Shown here one piece after another: positions 5,240 through 21,523 of a DNA stretch of 64,000 nt. The stretch's first letter is position 1, and every line of letters begins with the position of its first letter. This stretch comes from Sphingomonas_O antarctica (GTDB lineage Bacteria; Pseudomonadota; Alphaproteobacteria; Sphingomonadales; Sphingomonadaceae), in contig NZ_CBCRXM010000003.1 in the NCBI RefSeq assembly GCF_965137005.1, forward strand, positions 1 to 64,000. The letters run 5' to 3'. Below the pieces are notes generated by a model. The model was not told the origin of the DNA. It saw only the letters and a list, made by a program, of their open reading frames with translations, and did no database searches. Made by a program: the position numbers and the translations under genes.

Positions 5240-8089
5240 CTACATTTTGAAGGACAGGCGAAGGTATCCGAATTGTCCCGGGACGTCGTAAGTCGTCGGG
5301 TCGAAATTGTTCAGGCTGCAGGTGATGCAGGCCGGCGGATCCTGGTTGAACACGTTGTTCACGCCCGCCGTGATTTCGAAGCGGTGATCGAACATGCCCG
5401 GCATCAGCTTCAACTGGACGTCGCCGTAGAACCGGCTGGCCAGCCGGTTGGCCGCACCCGATTCGGTGACTGCGCTGATATAGCGGCCGGTGAACGATGC
5501 TCCGATCCAGTCGAGCGACCAGTCGATCGTGCCGTTGCCCTTGAATTTGGGGAAGGCCTGATCGGGGCTGCCACGCTCGGTGCCCTTGCGGTCGATGACG
5601 ATGAAGCCGTTCGACGCCGACAGGACGTAATGGGTGAGCAGGTTCGCGTTGAGCGACAGGCCGAACGTGCCGGCGCCCGTCCGCGTGGAGCGGAAGTTGA
5701 ACGTCGCGTCGATCCCCTTGGTGCGGATGCTGTCGAGGTTCTGCAACGTGCCGTCGATTTCGTTGATGAAGCCGTTGGCGGTGCGGACGGTCAGCGCGCA
5801 GCTCGCGGCGACGCCGCGCAAGGCGCAATTGTTGAGGGTCAGGTTCGGATCGACCGCGCCGATCGCGTTCTTGACGCGGATATCATAGTAGTTCGCCTCG
5901 AAGCTCAAATTGCTGACGAAGCCGCCGCGCGCCCAGCTCGGCGCATAAACCGCGCCGGCGAGGAGGTTGCGCGACTTTTCCGGGCGCAGGTTGCGGTTGC
6001 CCTGCGTGATCACCGGCAACTGGCCCGGATCCTCGGCATAGCTGCCATTGGCGGGGACGCCGTCGGCGATGCAATTGGCGCGGACCGTCGCATTGGTGGC
6101 GAACTGACCCGTCGCCGCGCTGCTGCACGGATCGGTGACGGGAAGGTCGAAGCGCGACCGGCCGCCGAACAATTCACCCAGGCTCGGCGCCCGGAAGCCG
6201 GTGGCATAGGAACCCCGCAACAACAGGTCGTTGACCGGCTTCCACAGGCCGGTGCCGGTGTAGGTCGTGCTGCTGCCGCTGATCGAATAGTTCGAATGGC
6301 GGACCGCGCCGTTGACTTCGAGCGACTGGAAGAACGGTGTGTCCTTCAACAGCGGGACGCGAACTTCGGCATAGACTTCGTCGGCATTATATTTGCCGGC
6401 GGCGGGCTGCGCCGGGATGTCCGCGCCCAGGCCCGCCGCCACGATCGGATCGGGCGTGAAGCTCGCGCTTTGCAGGCGGTGTTCGTAACCGACCGCGAAG
6501 CCGACCGGACCCGCGGGCAGGTCGAACAAATCACCGCTGAGGTTCGCGGTGTAATCGTACAGATGCTGTTCGCTCTTGTCGTGCTCGGTAAAGCCGATGA
6601 ACGCGAGCATCGCCGGCGTGATCGAGCCCGCGCCGCCGAACAGGTTGAGCGGGACGCACGCGCCGGTGCAATTGGCGACCGGGCCGAGCGCCTGTGCCAC
6701 GCGGTCGGCGCGGACGTTGCCGGTGAAGCTCTGGTGCGCGTCGTTGATGCCGACCGCCGCGTTCACGTCCCAATACCATTTATGCTCGCCCACCATGAAC
6801 GATCCGTCGAGCGTCGCGGTGGTGGAAAAGGTGTTGACGTTCTGGTCGAACGTGCGTTGTCCGGCTTCGACCAGACGGCGCGCGATGAACGAGTAATTCG
6901 CCACTTGGCCGTTGGGCGTGCCGTTGGCGTTGACGCCCGATTGCAGCGTCACGCCGAACGGGTTGAACGGGTTGGTCGCGTCGATCGACAGGGTGTCGAA
7001 CAGGCTGCCCGCGCCATTGCCCGCGTCGGGACCGATGAACAGGGGTTCGAACGCCGCCTGGTTCTGCGACTTGCGATGCTGGTACGACGCCTTCACGCGC
7101 AGGTTGATGTTGTCGTTGACCTCCTGCTTGAAGCTGATCCACCCGCCGTAACGCTCCGACGGGGTCAGGATGTAGTTGAACGGCGCGAAGTTGAAGCGAT
7201 CCGCCGACGTGAACGGGCGCAGTTCGGCAAAGGTTGGCGTCGAATCCGGCGCGGTCGAAATCGTCTGGTTGCCGAACGACGTCAGAAAGCGCCCGTTGAC
7301 CGCGGCGCTCGAACAGCCACCCACGGGTTGGGTGCACGATGTCTGGCCGGGATTGGGGAACAGCGAGATCGCGCGGTTGCCCGAGCGGACCGAACCCTGT
7401 TTCACATAGCTGCCGCCGAACACGAAGTTCGTGCGGTCGGTCTTGATGCCTTAGCTCGCACTGGCGTCGTAGGTATGGCCGTCGCCCTGGCGGAACGTGC
7501 CGAATTGGGCGGAGGCGCGCAGCCCTTCCTGTTGGGCGACGGTGATGACGTTGACCACGCCGGCGATCGCGTCCGAACCGTAAAGCGGCGACGCGCCGTT
7601 CTGCAGCACTTCGACGCGTTCGATCATGTTGCCGGGAATGGTGTTGAGATCGACGGTGGCGGGGATGCCGCTGCCGCTCGTGCCGTTCACGAAGCGCATG
7701 CCGTCGACCAGCACCAGCGTCCGCTTGGCGCTCAGGTAACGCAGGTCGATTTCAGCCGAACCGGCACCGACGCCGCCCCCGTCCGGCGGATTGCCGAGAT
7801 TGCCCGAATTGTTGACCTTGGAATTCAGGCCGCCCGATGCACTCGGCAGGCGCTGAAGAATGTCAGCGACCGAGGACAGGCCGGTCTGCGCCAGCGCGTT
7901 CTGGTCGAGCACGACGACGGGCGATTCATTGGCCAGGGGATCACGGCGGATGCGCGAGCCGGTGACGACGATCTCACCCGGATCGACAGCCACGGCGACG
8001 GGCGCGGTGCTTTGCGCCTGCACGGGCGCGGCGTTCAGCATCGCGATCGCGATCGCCGTCATGCCGGTGGTGACGTTCAGTCTGTGCAT
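5240..8089 (-). pseudogene. TonB-dependent receptor interrupted by an in-frame stop codon
   Basis: The reading frame starts at ATG 8089 (AGGGGA upstream) with signal peptide MHRLNVTTGMTAIAIAMLNA ending at AQA-type cleavage. It runs through the TonB-box/plug region (GEIVVTGSRIRRDP, LVLVDGMRFVNG, VEVLQNGASPLYGSDAIAGV). After 212 residues it meets TAA at 7453-7451. Translation in the very same frame resumes GIKTDRTNFVFGGSYVKQGS and continues through about 736 residues of beta-barrel to a final FGYLRLSFKM, the normal end of such receptors. There is no frame change and no missing sequence. One substitution, for example TAC or TAT (Tyr) to TAA, explains the break. Intact, it would import a siderophore or carbohydrate across the outer membrane. 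A sequencing error, a recent inactivation or readthrough are all possible. Confidence 0.88.
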
Positions 8090-8447
8090 CGTGCTTCCCC
8101 TTGGTTTGATCGGGGGAGTCTGAACCGGTCGGACTCGGCTGTCAGCCAAGTTTCGCAGCGAGCCACGCGATTCGTCGGCCATCGTTGCCCACATGCAACA
8201 ATTCCGTAACGCAGACCGACTTGATGGCCCGGTTGCGTTTTTACCGGAATCCGTTACTAGCGCCCCCGACTGCAGGGTTCGCCCTGTGTCACCGTTCGAG
8301 ACAGTTGGTGCCTTTCGGGGCTTAATTTCCAACCGAGACGGGGACCTAGATTTTCGCGTCGAGCCGGTCTCGCGCGTGCTTCCAAGCCCCTTCGAACTTT
8401 CGTGGCCGCGCGGCAATTCCGCGGCGTGGTCAATTATGGAGTAAGGC
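8090..8447 (+). promoter_or_regulatory. divergent intergenic region with the likely L10 leader
   Basis: This 358-bp gap must hold the promoter of the minus-strand TonB receptor and that of rplJ-rplL. The rplJ-proximal half is a leader of about 200 nt. Just before the ribosome binding site GGAG (8439-8442) is the hairpin GCCGCG/CGCGGC (8405-8410/8420-8425). L10 leaders usually bind the L10-L12 complex for autogenous repression, and this would be the place for it. I did not find convincing -35/-10 boxes and no gene is visible. Confidence 0.5.
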
Positions 8448-8963
8448 ATGGATCGTGCTGAAAAGGCCGATGTCGTCGCCAAGCTGAACGCTGAACTGGG
8501 TTCGGTCGGTGTGGTTGTCGTCACGAGGAATCTCGGGATGACGGTCGCGCAGTCCACCGATCTCCGGAACAAGATGCGTGATGCCGGCGCGGCGTACAAG
8601 GTCACCAAGAACAACCTCGCCAAGCTCGCGATCAAAGGCACTGCCTACGAATCGCTCTCCGATTTGCTGACCGGTCCGACCGCGTTCTCTACCTCTGCCG
8701 ATGCGGTTGCTGCCGCCAAGGTCGCGGTGGAATTCGCCAAAACGAACGACAAGCTGGAAATCGTAGGCGGCGCGATGGCCGGGCAGACGCTCGATGCGAA
8801 TGGCGTGAAGGCTTTGGCCACACTCCCCTCGCTCGACGAACTGCGCGCCAAGATCATCGGGCTGGTGCAGGCACCGGCAACCAAGATCGCCGGCATTTTG
8901 CAGGCACCCGCCGGGCAGCTGGCACGCGTGTTCGGGGCCTATGCGGCCAAGGACGCGGCTTAA
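8448..8963 (+). CDS. rplJ: 50S ribosomal protein L10
   Basis: A protein of 171 residues starting MDRAEKADVVAKLNAEL, followed by the conserved VVVVTRNLGMTVAQSTDLRNKM and the YKVTKNNLAKLAIKGT block. The C-terminal helix region (LQAPAGQLARVFGAYA) is where L7/L12 dimers attach. L10 forms the base of the ribosomal stalk and represses its own operon. It is followed 39 bp later by rplL. Unlike the standard arrangement, rplK-rplA do not lie upstream; a TonB receptor on the other strand does. Confidence 0.97.
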   Translation: MDRAEKADVVAKLNAELGSVGVVVVTRNLGMTVAQSTDLRNKMRDAGAAYKVTKNNLAKLAIKGTAYESLSDLLTGPTAFSTSADAVAAAKVAVEFAKTNDKLEIVGGAMAGQTLDANGVKALATLPSLDELRAKIIGLVQAPATKIAGILQAPAGQLARVFGAYAAKDAA

Positions 8964-9002
8964 GCTTTTCGTTTCACACCAAATTATCTGAAGGATATTA
9001 TA

Positions 9003-9380
9003 ATGGCTGATCTCAACAAGCTGGTCGAAGACCTCTCGGTTCTGACCGTTCTCGAAGCCGCCGAGCTGTCGAAGCTGCTCGAAGAAAAATGGGGCGTTTC
9101 GGCTGCTGCCGTCGCCGCGCCGGCCGCTGGCGGTGGTGCCGGTGCCGCAGCTCCGGCTGCCGAAGAAAAGACCGAATTCGACGTGATCCTGACCGGCGAC
9201 GGTGGCAAGAAGATCAATGTCATCAAGGAAGTCCGCGCGATCACGGGTCTCGGCCTGACCGAAGCCAAGACGCTGGTCGAGTCGGCTCCCAAGGCCGTCA
9301 AGGAAGGCGTGAACAAGGACGAGGCCGAGAAGGTCAAGGCTCAGCTGGAAGCCGCCGGCGCGACCGTCGAGCTGAAGTAA
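9003..9380 (+). CDS. rplL: 50S ribosomal protein L7/L12
   Basis: A protein of 125 residues with an N-terminal dimerisation helix (MADLNKLVEDLSVLTVLEAAELSKLLEEKWG, positions 1-31), an Ala/Gly-rich hinge (about 35-52) and the C-terminal factor-binding domain KTEFDVILTGDGGKKINVIK...GLGLTEAKTLVE. It recruits elongation factors to the ribosome in two or three copies. A good intrinsic terminator follows 28 bp after the stop, so rplJ-rplL appears to be transcribed separately from rpoB, which lies 2 kb further on. Confidence 0.97.
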   Translation: MADLNKLVEDLSVLTVLEAAELSKLLEEKWGVSAAAVAAPAAGGGAGAAAPAAEEKTEFDVILTGDGGKKINVIKEVRAITGLGLTEAKTLVESAPKAVKEGVNKDEAEKVKAQLEAAGATVELK

Positions 9381-9408
9381 GCTCGCAGTTCACGTTTGTG
9401 ATAAGAGA

Positions 9409-9437
9409 GGGCGGTCCCGTTGGGCCGCCCTTTTTTT
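9409..9437 (+). terminator. intrinsic terminator after rplL
   Basis: GGGCGG-t-CCC (9409-9418) pairs with GGG-CCGCCC (9422-9430) and is followed by seven T (9431-9437). It lies 28 bp after the rplL stop. Confidence 0.85.
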
Positions 9438-9514
9438 GTGACGCGGCTGTCAATTGATGTGTGCAAAGTTGCGCGGATTGGACCAAACGAGAGCGGCCGA
9501 AGGGGGATTCCGGA

Positions 9515-9724
9515 GTGACGCCTCACTTACGCATTTTATTAGATTTGCTGAGCACGGCGTTTTATTCTTGGCAGGTTTGGCGCAGCGTGAGGACGGGTAT
9601 GCCATTCGGCAACCTCAACATGAGCCCAAGGCGAAGCGAGCGACCGTCGGCGTTCTGGTTTATCGTCGGAATCTTTTCGCTGATGGCAATCTCGTCGGCG
9701 CTACGAGCAGCTAAAGTTTTCTAG
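9515..9724 (+). CDS. small membrane protein, unknown
   Basis: Possible 69-residue protein starting at GTG 9515 (VTPHLRILLDLLSTAFYSWQ). It has a hydrophobic N-terminal segment, a basic linker (RSVRTGMPFGNLNMSPRRSER) and a clear transmembrane helix near the end (FWFIVGIFSLMAISSAL). The ribosome binding site is weak (GGGG at 9502-9506). It lies between the rplL terminator and a strong bidirectional terminator, so it would need its own promoter. A short GC-rich chance frame cannot be excluded, but the two hydrophobic stretches with charged flanks favour a real small membrane protein. Confidence 0.5.
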   Translation: MTPHLRILLDLLSTAFYSWQVWRSVRTGMPFGNLNMSPRRSERPSAFWFIVGIFSLMAISSALRAAKVF

Positions 9725-9737
9725 GTGACTAAAAAAA

Positions 9738-9766
9738 GGGCGGCGCTCCAATCCGGAGCGCCGCCC
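9738..9766. terminator. bidirectional intrinsic terminator
   Basis: A perfect 12-bp stem GGGCGGCGCTCC (9738-9749) / GGAGCGCCGCCC (9755-9766) with loop AATCC. It is preceded by seven A (9731-9737) and followed by six T (9767-9772), so it should stop transcripts from both strands. It separates the small plus-strand frame from the minus-strand one. Confidence 0.92.
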
Positions 9767-9790
9767 TTTTTTGTTGATCATTCCTAAAGG

Positions 9791-9934
9791 TTACGCCTCG
9801 GAATAACCGCCCTTGTAGCCGGGGGTCATCCACGTTCGCCATGTGCGGCGAAGCGACTGAGCGAGGGTTTCCTGGCGCGCCGGCACCGACCTGGTGACCG
9901 GCTGGGGAATGATGGCGACGGTGATCTTTTTCAT
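9791..9934 (-). CDS. 47-residue peptide, unknown
   Basis: ATG 9934 opens a 47-residue frame, MKKITVAIIPQPVTRSVPAR...TWRTWMTPGYKGGYSEA, ending at TAA 9791 just before the bidirectional terminator. The composition (aromatic, Lys/Arg, C-terminal GYKGGY) is unlike a chance GC-rich frame. The correct placement of the terminator supports a transcript here. No clear Shine-Dalgarno is visible. The first 12 nt (ATGAAAAAGATC) are identical to the start of the next minus-strand gene at 11122. Function unknown. Confidence 0.48.
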   Translation of the reverse strand: MKKITVAIIPQPVTRSVPARQETLAQSLRRTWRTWMTPGYKGGYSEA

Positions 9935-9951
9935 GACTTGATAACGATCAA

Positions 9952-9979
9952 GGCGGGCGGCTGTTCCCAGCCGCCCGCC
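9952..9979 (-). terminator. hairpin downstream of the membrane-protein gene
   Basis: A perfect 12-bp stem GGCGGGCGGCTG (9952-9963) / CAGCCGCCCGCC (9968-9979) lies 6 bp after the minus-strand stop at 9986. On that strand it is followed by TTGATCG rather than a T-run, so it may be a weak terminator or an mRNA 3' stabiliser. Confidence 0.55.
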
Positions 9980-9985
9980 ATTGAT

Positions 9986-11122
9986 TCAGGCCCGTTCGAC
10001 TTCGCCTTCGAGACGCGCACCCAGATCGTTGCGCATCTCGTCGCGATCAAGGACGATCGGCGTGATCCGGCCCGGCTCGCCGCCATCGACCCCGACCGCA
10101 AAGCGCGCGGCGATGTGGCCCTGGCTGCCGTCGGGCAGGGTGTAGCGGGCGTCGGCGGCGACGACCGGACGGAAGGTCGCTCGATCGGTATCGACCGAGG
10201 CTGTTCCGACGACCGTCGTCGCTTCACCGGCGGCGACGTCGACATGGCTTTCGATAATGTCGCGTTCGGCGTCCGACGATTCGCCATTGAGCAACCAGCT
10301 GGTCACGGTGACGTCGCGCGCATCGAGCGCACCGGCGTTTTCGACGATCACTTCATAATCGACGCGCGCCTGACCATTGTCGCTGCCCGCACGGATCGGA
10401 CGGATGCCGATTTCGATTTGCGGACGATCGGTGGTCAGCGGTTCGGCGACCACAGGTTCGGCAATCAGGGGCTCGGCGACGGCGACAGGCTCGGCATAAA
10501 CCGGCTCTTCGACATAGACCGGCTCGTCATAGACCAGTTCTTCGTCGCGGCGGCGGCGGAAAAACACCAGCGCACCGAGCACCGCGAGAACGCCGACGCC
10601 GAGCGCCGCCCACAGCCAGTTGAAGCTGCTTTGCGTGGTGGTCGTGGTCTGTTGAGTCGCGACCGGCGTGGTCGGCGCGGGCGCCGCGACCAATGGCGTT
10701 TCATTCACCGGCGGCGTCGCGGCAGGCGTTGCCGCGGTGGCGACCGGGGCCACCGGGGTTGGCGCGTTCACGTTCGTGGCGGCCCCGGCCTGCGCCGGGG
10801 TGACCGTTGCCGGACGCACAGGCGCAGCGGCGCGAACCGGCGCAGGGGCGCGGCGGGCGGTGCGACGCGCAGCGGCATCCGCCTGAGCCTGACGCGCCAG
10901 ATCATCGGCCTGCGGACCCGGAGGCGGCGCGGCCTGTACTACGGCCTTTTGCGGCGCGAAGACCATGGCCGGCGCGGCCTGTGGGGCCGGTGCCGGAGCA
11001 GGCGCGGCGGCGGGCGGTGCGCTGACCGTCGGCAGCGAAACCTCCTGCGCCACAGCGGGGGTGAAGGGGAGCGCGGCGGCGGCAAGCAGCGGCGCTAGCG
11101 AGCGGGGTGCGATCTTTTTCAT
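9986..11122 (-). CDS. single-pass membrane protein with Pro/Ala-rich exported region, unknown
   Basis: A protein of 378 residues. I chose ATG 11122 (MKKIAPRSLAPLLAAAALPF) over a TTG 12 nt upstream because it gives a normal signal peptide ending near AVAQ (residue 26). A Pro/Ala/Thr-rich, probably unstructured stretch follows (about 30-165), then a transmembrane helix (about 168-188), the basic anchor RRRR and a Glu/Pro/Val-rich segment. A globular C-terminal domain starts near IGIRPIRAGSDNGQARVDYE and looks like an Ig-like/CARDB-type fold. Residues 107-115 (VTPAQAGAA) are encoded by a dispersed palindromic repeat. The gene stands between rplL and rpoB in the opposite orientation. I do not recognise the family. 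Confidence 0.75.
   Translation of the reverse strand: MKKIAPRSLAPLLAAAALPFTPAVAQEVSLPTVSAPPAAAPAPAPAPQAAPAMVFAPQKAVVQAAPPPGPQADDLARQAQADAAARRTARRAPAPVRAAAPVRPATVTPAQAGAATNVNAPTPVAPVATAATPAATPPVNETPLVAAPAPTTPVATQQTTTTTQSSFNWLWAALGVGVLAVLGALVFFRRRRDEELVYDEPVYVEEPVYAEPVAVAEPLIAEPVVAEPLTTDRPQIEIGIRPIRAGSDNGQARVDYEVIVENAGALDARDVTVTSWLLNGESSDAERDIIESHVDVAAGEATTVVGTASVDTDRATFRPVVAADARYTLPDGSQGHIAARFAVGVDGGEPGRITPIVLDRDEMRNDLGARLEGEVERA
10781..10804 (-). repeat. 24-nt palindromic unit inside the membrane-protein gene
   Basis: On the minus strand the 24 nt read GTCACCCCGGCG, then CAG, then GCCGGGGCC. This is the same unit as in murB (29944-29967 and 29997-30020). It is in frame and supplies the residues VTPAQAGA in the Pro/Ala-rich linker. 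Confidence 0.8.
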
Positions 11123-11374
11123 AACGGAGGTCAAACGGTTCGGTGCGCCAATTGGTTGCGATCCACGTCTTTACAGAGGGCGGGCGGGCTCCTATATCGA
11201 CCATCTCCCAATCGGATCGAGACAGGGCACGCCGTCGCGCAGCGTGGTTCTACGGATGACCTTTGGGGAGGTCCACGCGACGACGATCAGGCCCCGGCCA
11301 GCTGTCAAGCTGTGCCGCCTTTCGCCGTCGCGTTCTTTGCGCCCGGCATATTTATTTGAGGCGATTTGACACTC
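11123..11374. promoter_or_regulatory. divergent region before rpoB
   Basis: These 252 bp separate the minus-strand membrane protein from rpoB. Because rplL ends in a terminator and the genes between point the other way, rpoB-rpoC must be transcribed from a promoter here. I could not choose -35/-10 boxes with confidence. GAGG at 11358-11361 is the only plausible ribosome binding site for rpoB. No gene was found. Confidence 0.4.
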
Positions 11375-15529
<4,155 letters not shown>

Positions 15530-15557
15530 ACCTCAGCCCATCCGATTGATTGTTCCC

Positions 15558-15582
15558 GCCCCTCCCCTGAACCGGGAGGGGC
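15558..15582 (+). other. hairpin between rpoB and rpoC
   Basis: GCCCCTCCC (15558-15566) pairs with GGGAGGGGC (15574-15582) around a 7-nt loop, 17 bp before the rpoC start and overlapping none of the coding sequence. There is no T-run, so it is not a standard terminator. It resembles the C-rich half of the twin-hairpin repeats and could be an RNase processing or stability element. Confidence 0.6.
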
Positions 15583-15598
15583 ACAGGAAGGCAAAATT

Positions 15599-19885
<4,287 letters not shown>

Positions 19886-19910
19886 GCGCCGCTTTCCTCG
19901 ACGATGACAG

Positions 19911-19941
19911 CGGCCCGTCGGAGCGATCCGGCGGGCCGTTT
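19911..19941 (+). terminator. intrinsic terminator after rpoC
   Basis: CGGCCCGTCGG (19911-19921) pairs with CCGGCGGGCCG (19928-19938) with one G-T wobble and a 6-nt loop, followed by TTT. A second small hairpin CCGGC/GCCGG (19946-19950/19958-19962) followed by ATTTTAA lies just downstream. Confidence 0.75.
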
Positions 19942-20033
19942 CATTCCGGCACAGCACGCCGGATTTTAACCAAATATGCCCTGCCGACCGATGGTAACAA
20001 TTTCGTAACGAATGGGAAAAAAAGGGGCGTCGC

Positions 20034-20603
20034 GTGAAATTGCTTGCTGCTGCACTGGCCACATCGTTGCTGGCCGGAACCGCCACGGCGGCCAACATCA
20101 CTTATGCGCTCGACGATTATGTCGGTGCCTTTGGGCATCTGACCGGCACCGTCGTGACCGACGGCGCGATCGGCGTGTTGAGCGCGGGCAATTTCGTGTC
20201 GTGGTCGCTCAATGTGCAGGGCGATGGCGCCAGCAACGTCCTGACCAATTTGAACAGCAATGTGTTCGTCAGCGGGACGAGCACCACCGCTACCGCCGCG
20301 CACATCCTGTTCGATTTCGACAATTCCTTGCCCAGCTACCTGCTGTTCCAGACCAGCTTTTCGAGCGGAACCAGCTATGTCTGTGCCGCCAGCACACCTT
20401 ATCCGAGCACGCCGTGCTATCAGGGGGCCAGCCTGGTCCCGCAAGGCTTTGCCGATCCGTCGGCGCAATTCTCCACGCCCTCGGGTGACAATATCATCGC
20501 GGCCGCGGTGCCCGAACCGGCGGCCTGGGCGATGATGATCGGCGGTCTGGGTCTGATGGGCGCCGCGGCGCGCCGCCGCCGGGTCTCGGTCGTCTACAGC
20601 TGA
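20034..20603 (+). CDS. PEPxxWA-CTERM sorted secreted protein
   Basis: A protein of 189 residues starting at GTG 20034 with AGGGG upstream. The N-terminus is a signal peptide (KLLAAALATSLLAGTATA, cleavage near residue 20). The C-terminus is VPEPAAWAMMIGGLGLMGAA followed by RRRR. This is the PEP-CTERM sorting signal in its sphingomonad PEPxxWA form, recognised by an exosortase that must be encoded elsewhere. The middle is Ser/Thr/Gly-rich, beta-structured and unassigned, with two cysteines (YVCAAS, STPCYQ) that could form a disulfide. It probably ends up at the cell surface or in exopolymer. It stands alone between rpoC and the TauE gene. Confidence 0.85.
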   Translation: MKLLAAALATSLLAGTATAANITYALDDYVGAFGHLTGTVVTDGAIGVLSAGNFVSWSLNVQGDGASNVLTNLNSNVFVSGTSTTATAAHILFDFDNSLPSYLLFQTSFSSGTSYVCAASTPYPSTPCYQGASLVPQGFADPSAQFSTPSGDNIIAAAVPEPAAWAMMIGGLGLMGAAARRRRVSVVYS

Positions 20604-20731
20604 TCGCCGAAGAGACGATCCGTCGCGTCGGGGCGGCCCGGCGCCCTTTTCGTTGCGCGTGCCCAATAAACCCTTGTTGTGCGTTGGCGCGCGGACGCGG
20701 TAGCTAGGCGCGCACACAGGGGCGCATTTCG

Positions 20732-21523
20732 CTGGATTTCCTCGCGCATATCAATCCGTTTTACTCGGTCGCGGGGTTGCTCGTCGGCGTGCTCGTCGGG
20801 CTGACCGGGGTCGGCGGCGGGTCGTTGATGACGCCGCTGCTCGTGCTGTTGTTCGGGTTTCACCCATCGACCGCGGTCGGCACCGACCTGCTGTTCGCCA
20901 GCGCGACCAAGACGGTGGGCAGCGGCGTGCATGGCTGGCGCGGCAGCGTCGACTGGCGGATCGTGCGGCGGTTGGCGATGGGCAGCGTGCCTGCGGCGCT
21001 CGTCACCCTCATCGTGATGGGCCGCGCGGGACAGCCATCCCCGGCGTTCGAACGCGGGATCACGCTGACGCTCGGGCTGACGCTGATCTGCACGGCCATT
21101 GCAATGTTGCTGCGCAAACGCATTGTTGCCGCAGCGTATCGCCGCTTCGGACCGTCCGGTCCGCAGCACCGGGTGCTGGAGACCGTGGTGCTGGGCGCGT
21201 TGCTCGGCGTGCTGGTATCGATTTCCAGCGTCGGCGCGGGCGCCATCGGTGTCACCGCCCTGCTGGTGCTCTACCCCAGATTGCCCGTCTCGCGGATCGT
21301 CGGGTCGGACATTGCCCATGCCGTGCCGCTGACGCTGGTGGCTGGGATCGGCCACTGGCTGATCGGCACCGTCGATTTCGGGCTGCTCGCTGCCTTGCTG
21401 ATCGGGTCGGTGCCGGGGATCATCCTCGGCAGTTTGATCGGCAGCCGCGCGCCCGACGGCGTGTTGCAACCGTTGCTCGCGGCGGTGCTGACCCTGGTCG
21501 GGGTCAAACTGCTGCTGAGCTAA
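20732..21523 (+). CDS. sulfite exporter TauE/SafE family permease, non-ATG start
   Basis: A polytopic protein of about 263 residues. The TauE/SafE signature GVLVGLTGVGGGSLMTPLLV is near the N-terminus, and eight or so hydrophobic helices follow; the family exports small anions such as sulfite or sulfoacetate. The family's first helix requires the sequence upstream of the first TTG (20777): LDFLAHINPFYSVAGLLVG. No ATG, GTG or TTG exists there in frame. AGGGG (20718-20722) lies 9 bp before CTG 20732, the best start; ATT 20726 is the alternative. A weak hairpin GGGCG/CGCCC followed by TTTT (20631-20650) may end the preceding gene. It is convergent with dgt, with stops overlapping by 4 bp. Confidence 0.82.
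   Translation: MDFLAHINPFYSVAGLLVGVLVGLTGVGGGSLMTPLLVLLFGFHPSTAVGTDLLFASATKTVGSGVHGWRGSVDWRIVRRLAMGSVPAALVTLIVMGRAGQPSPAFERGITLTLGLTLICTAIAMLLRKRIVAAAYRRFGPSGPQHRVLETVVLGALLGVLVSISSVGAGAIGVTALLVLYPRLPVSRIVGSDIAHAVPLTLVAGIGHWLIGTVDFGLLAALLIGSVPGIILGSLIGSRAPDGVLQPLLAAVLTLVGVKLLLS

Noticed and set aside
5138..8209. Open frame of 1023 codons opposite the TonB receptor
   Set aside because: Antisense shadow; it does not resemble a protein and the real receptor motifs lie on the minus strand.
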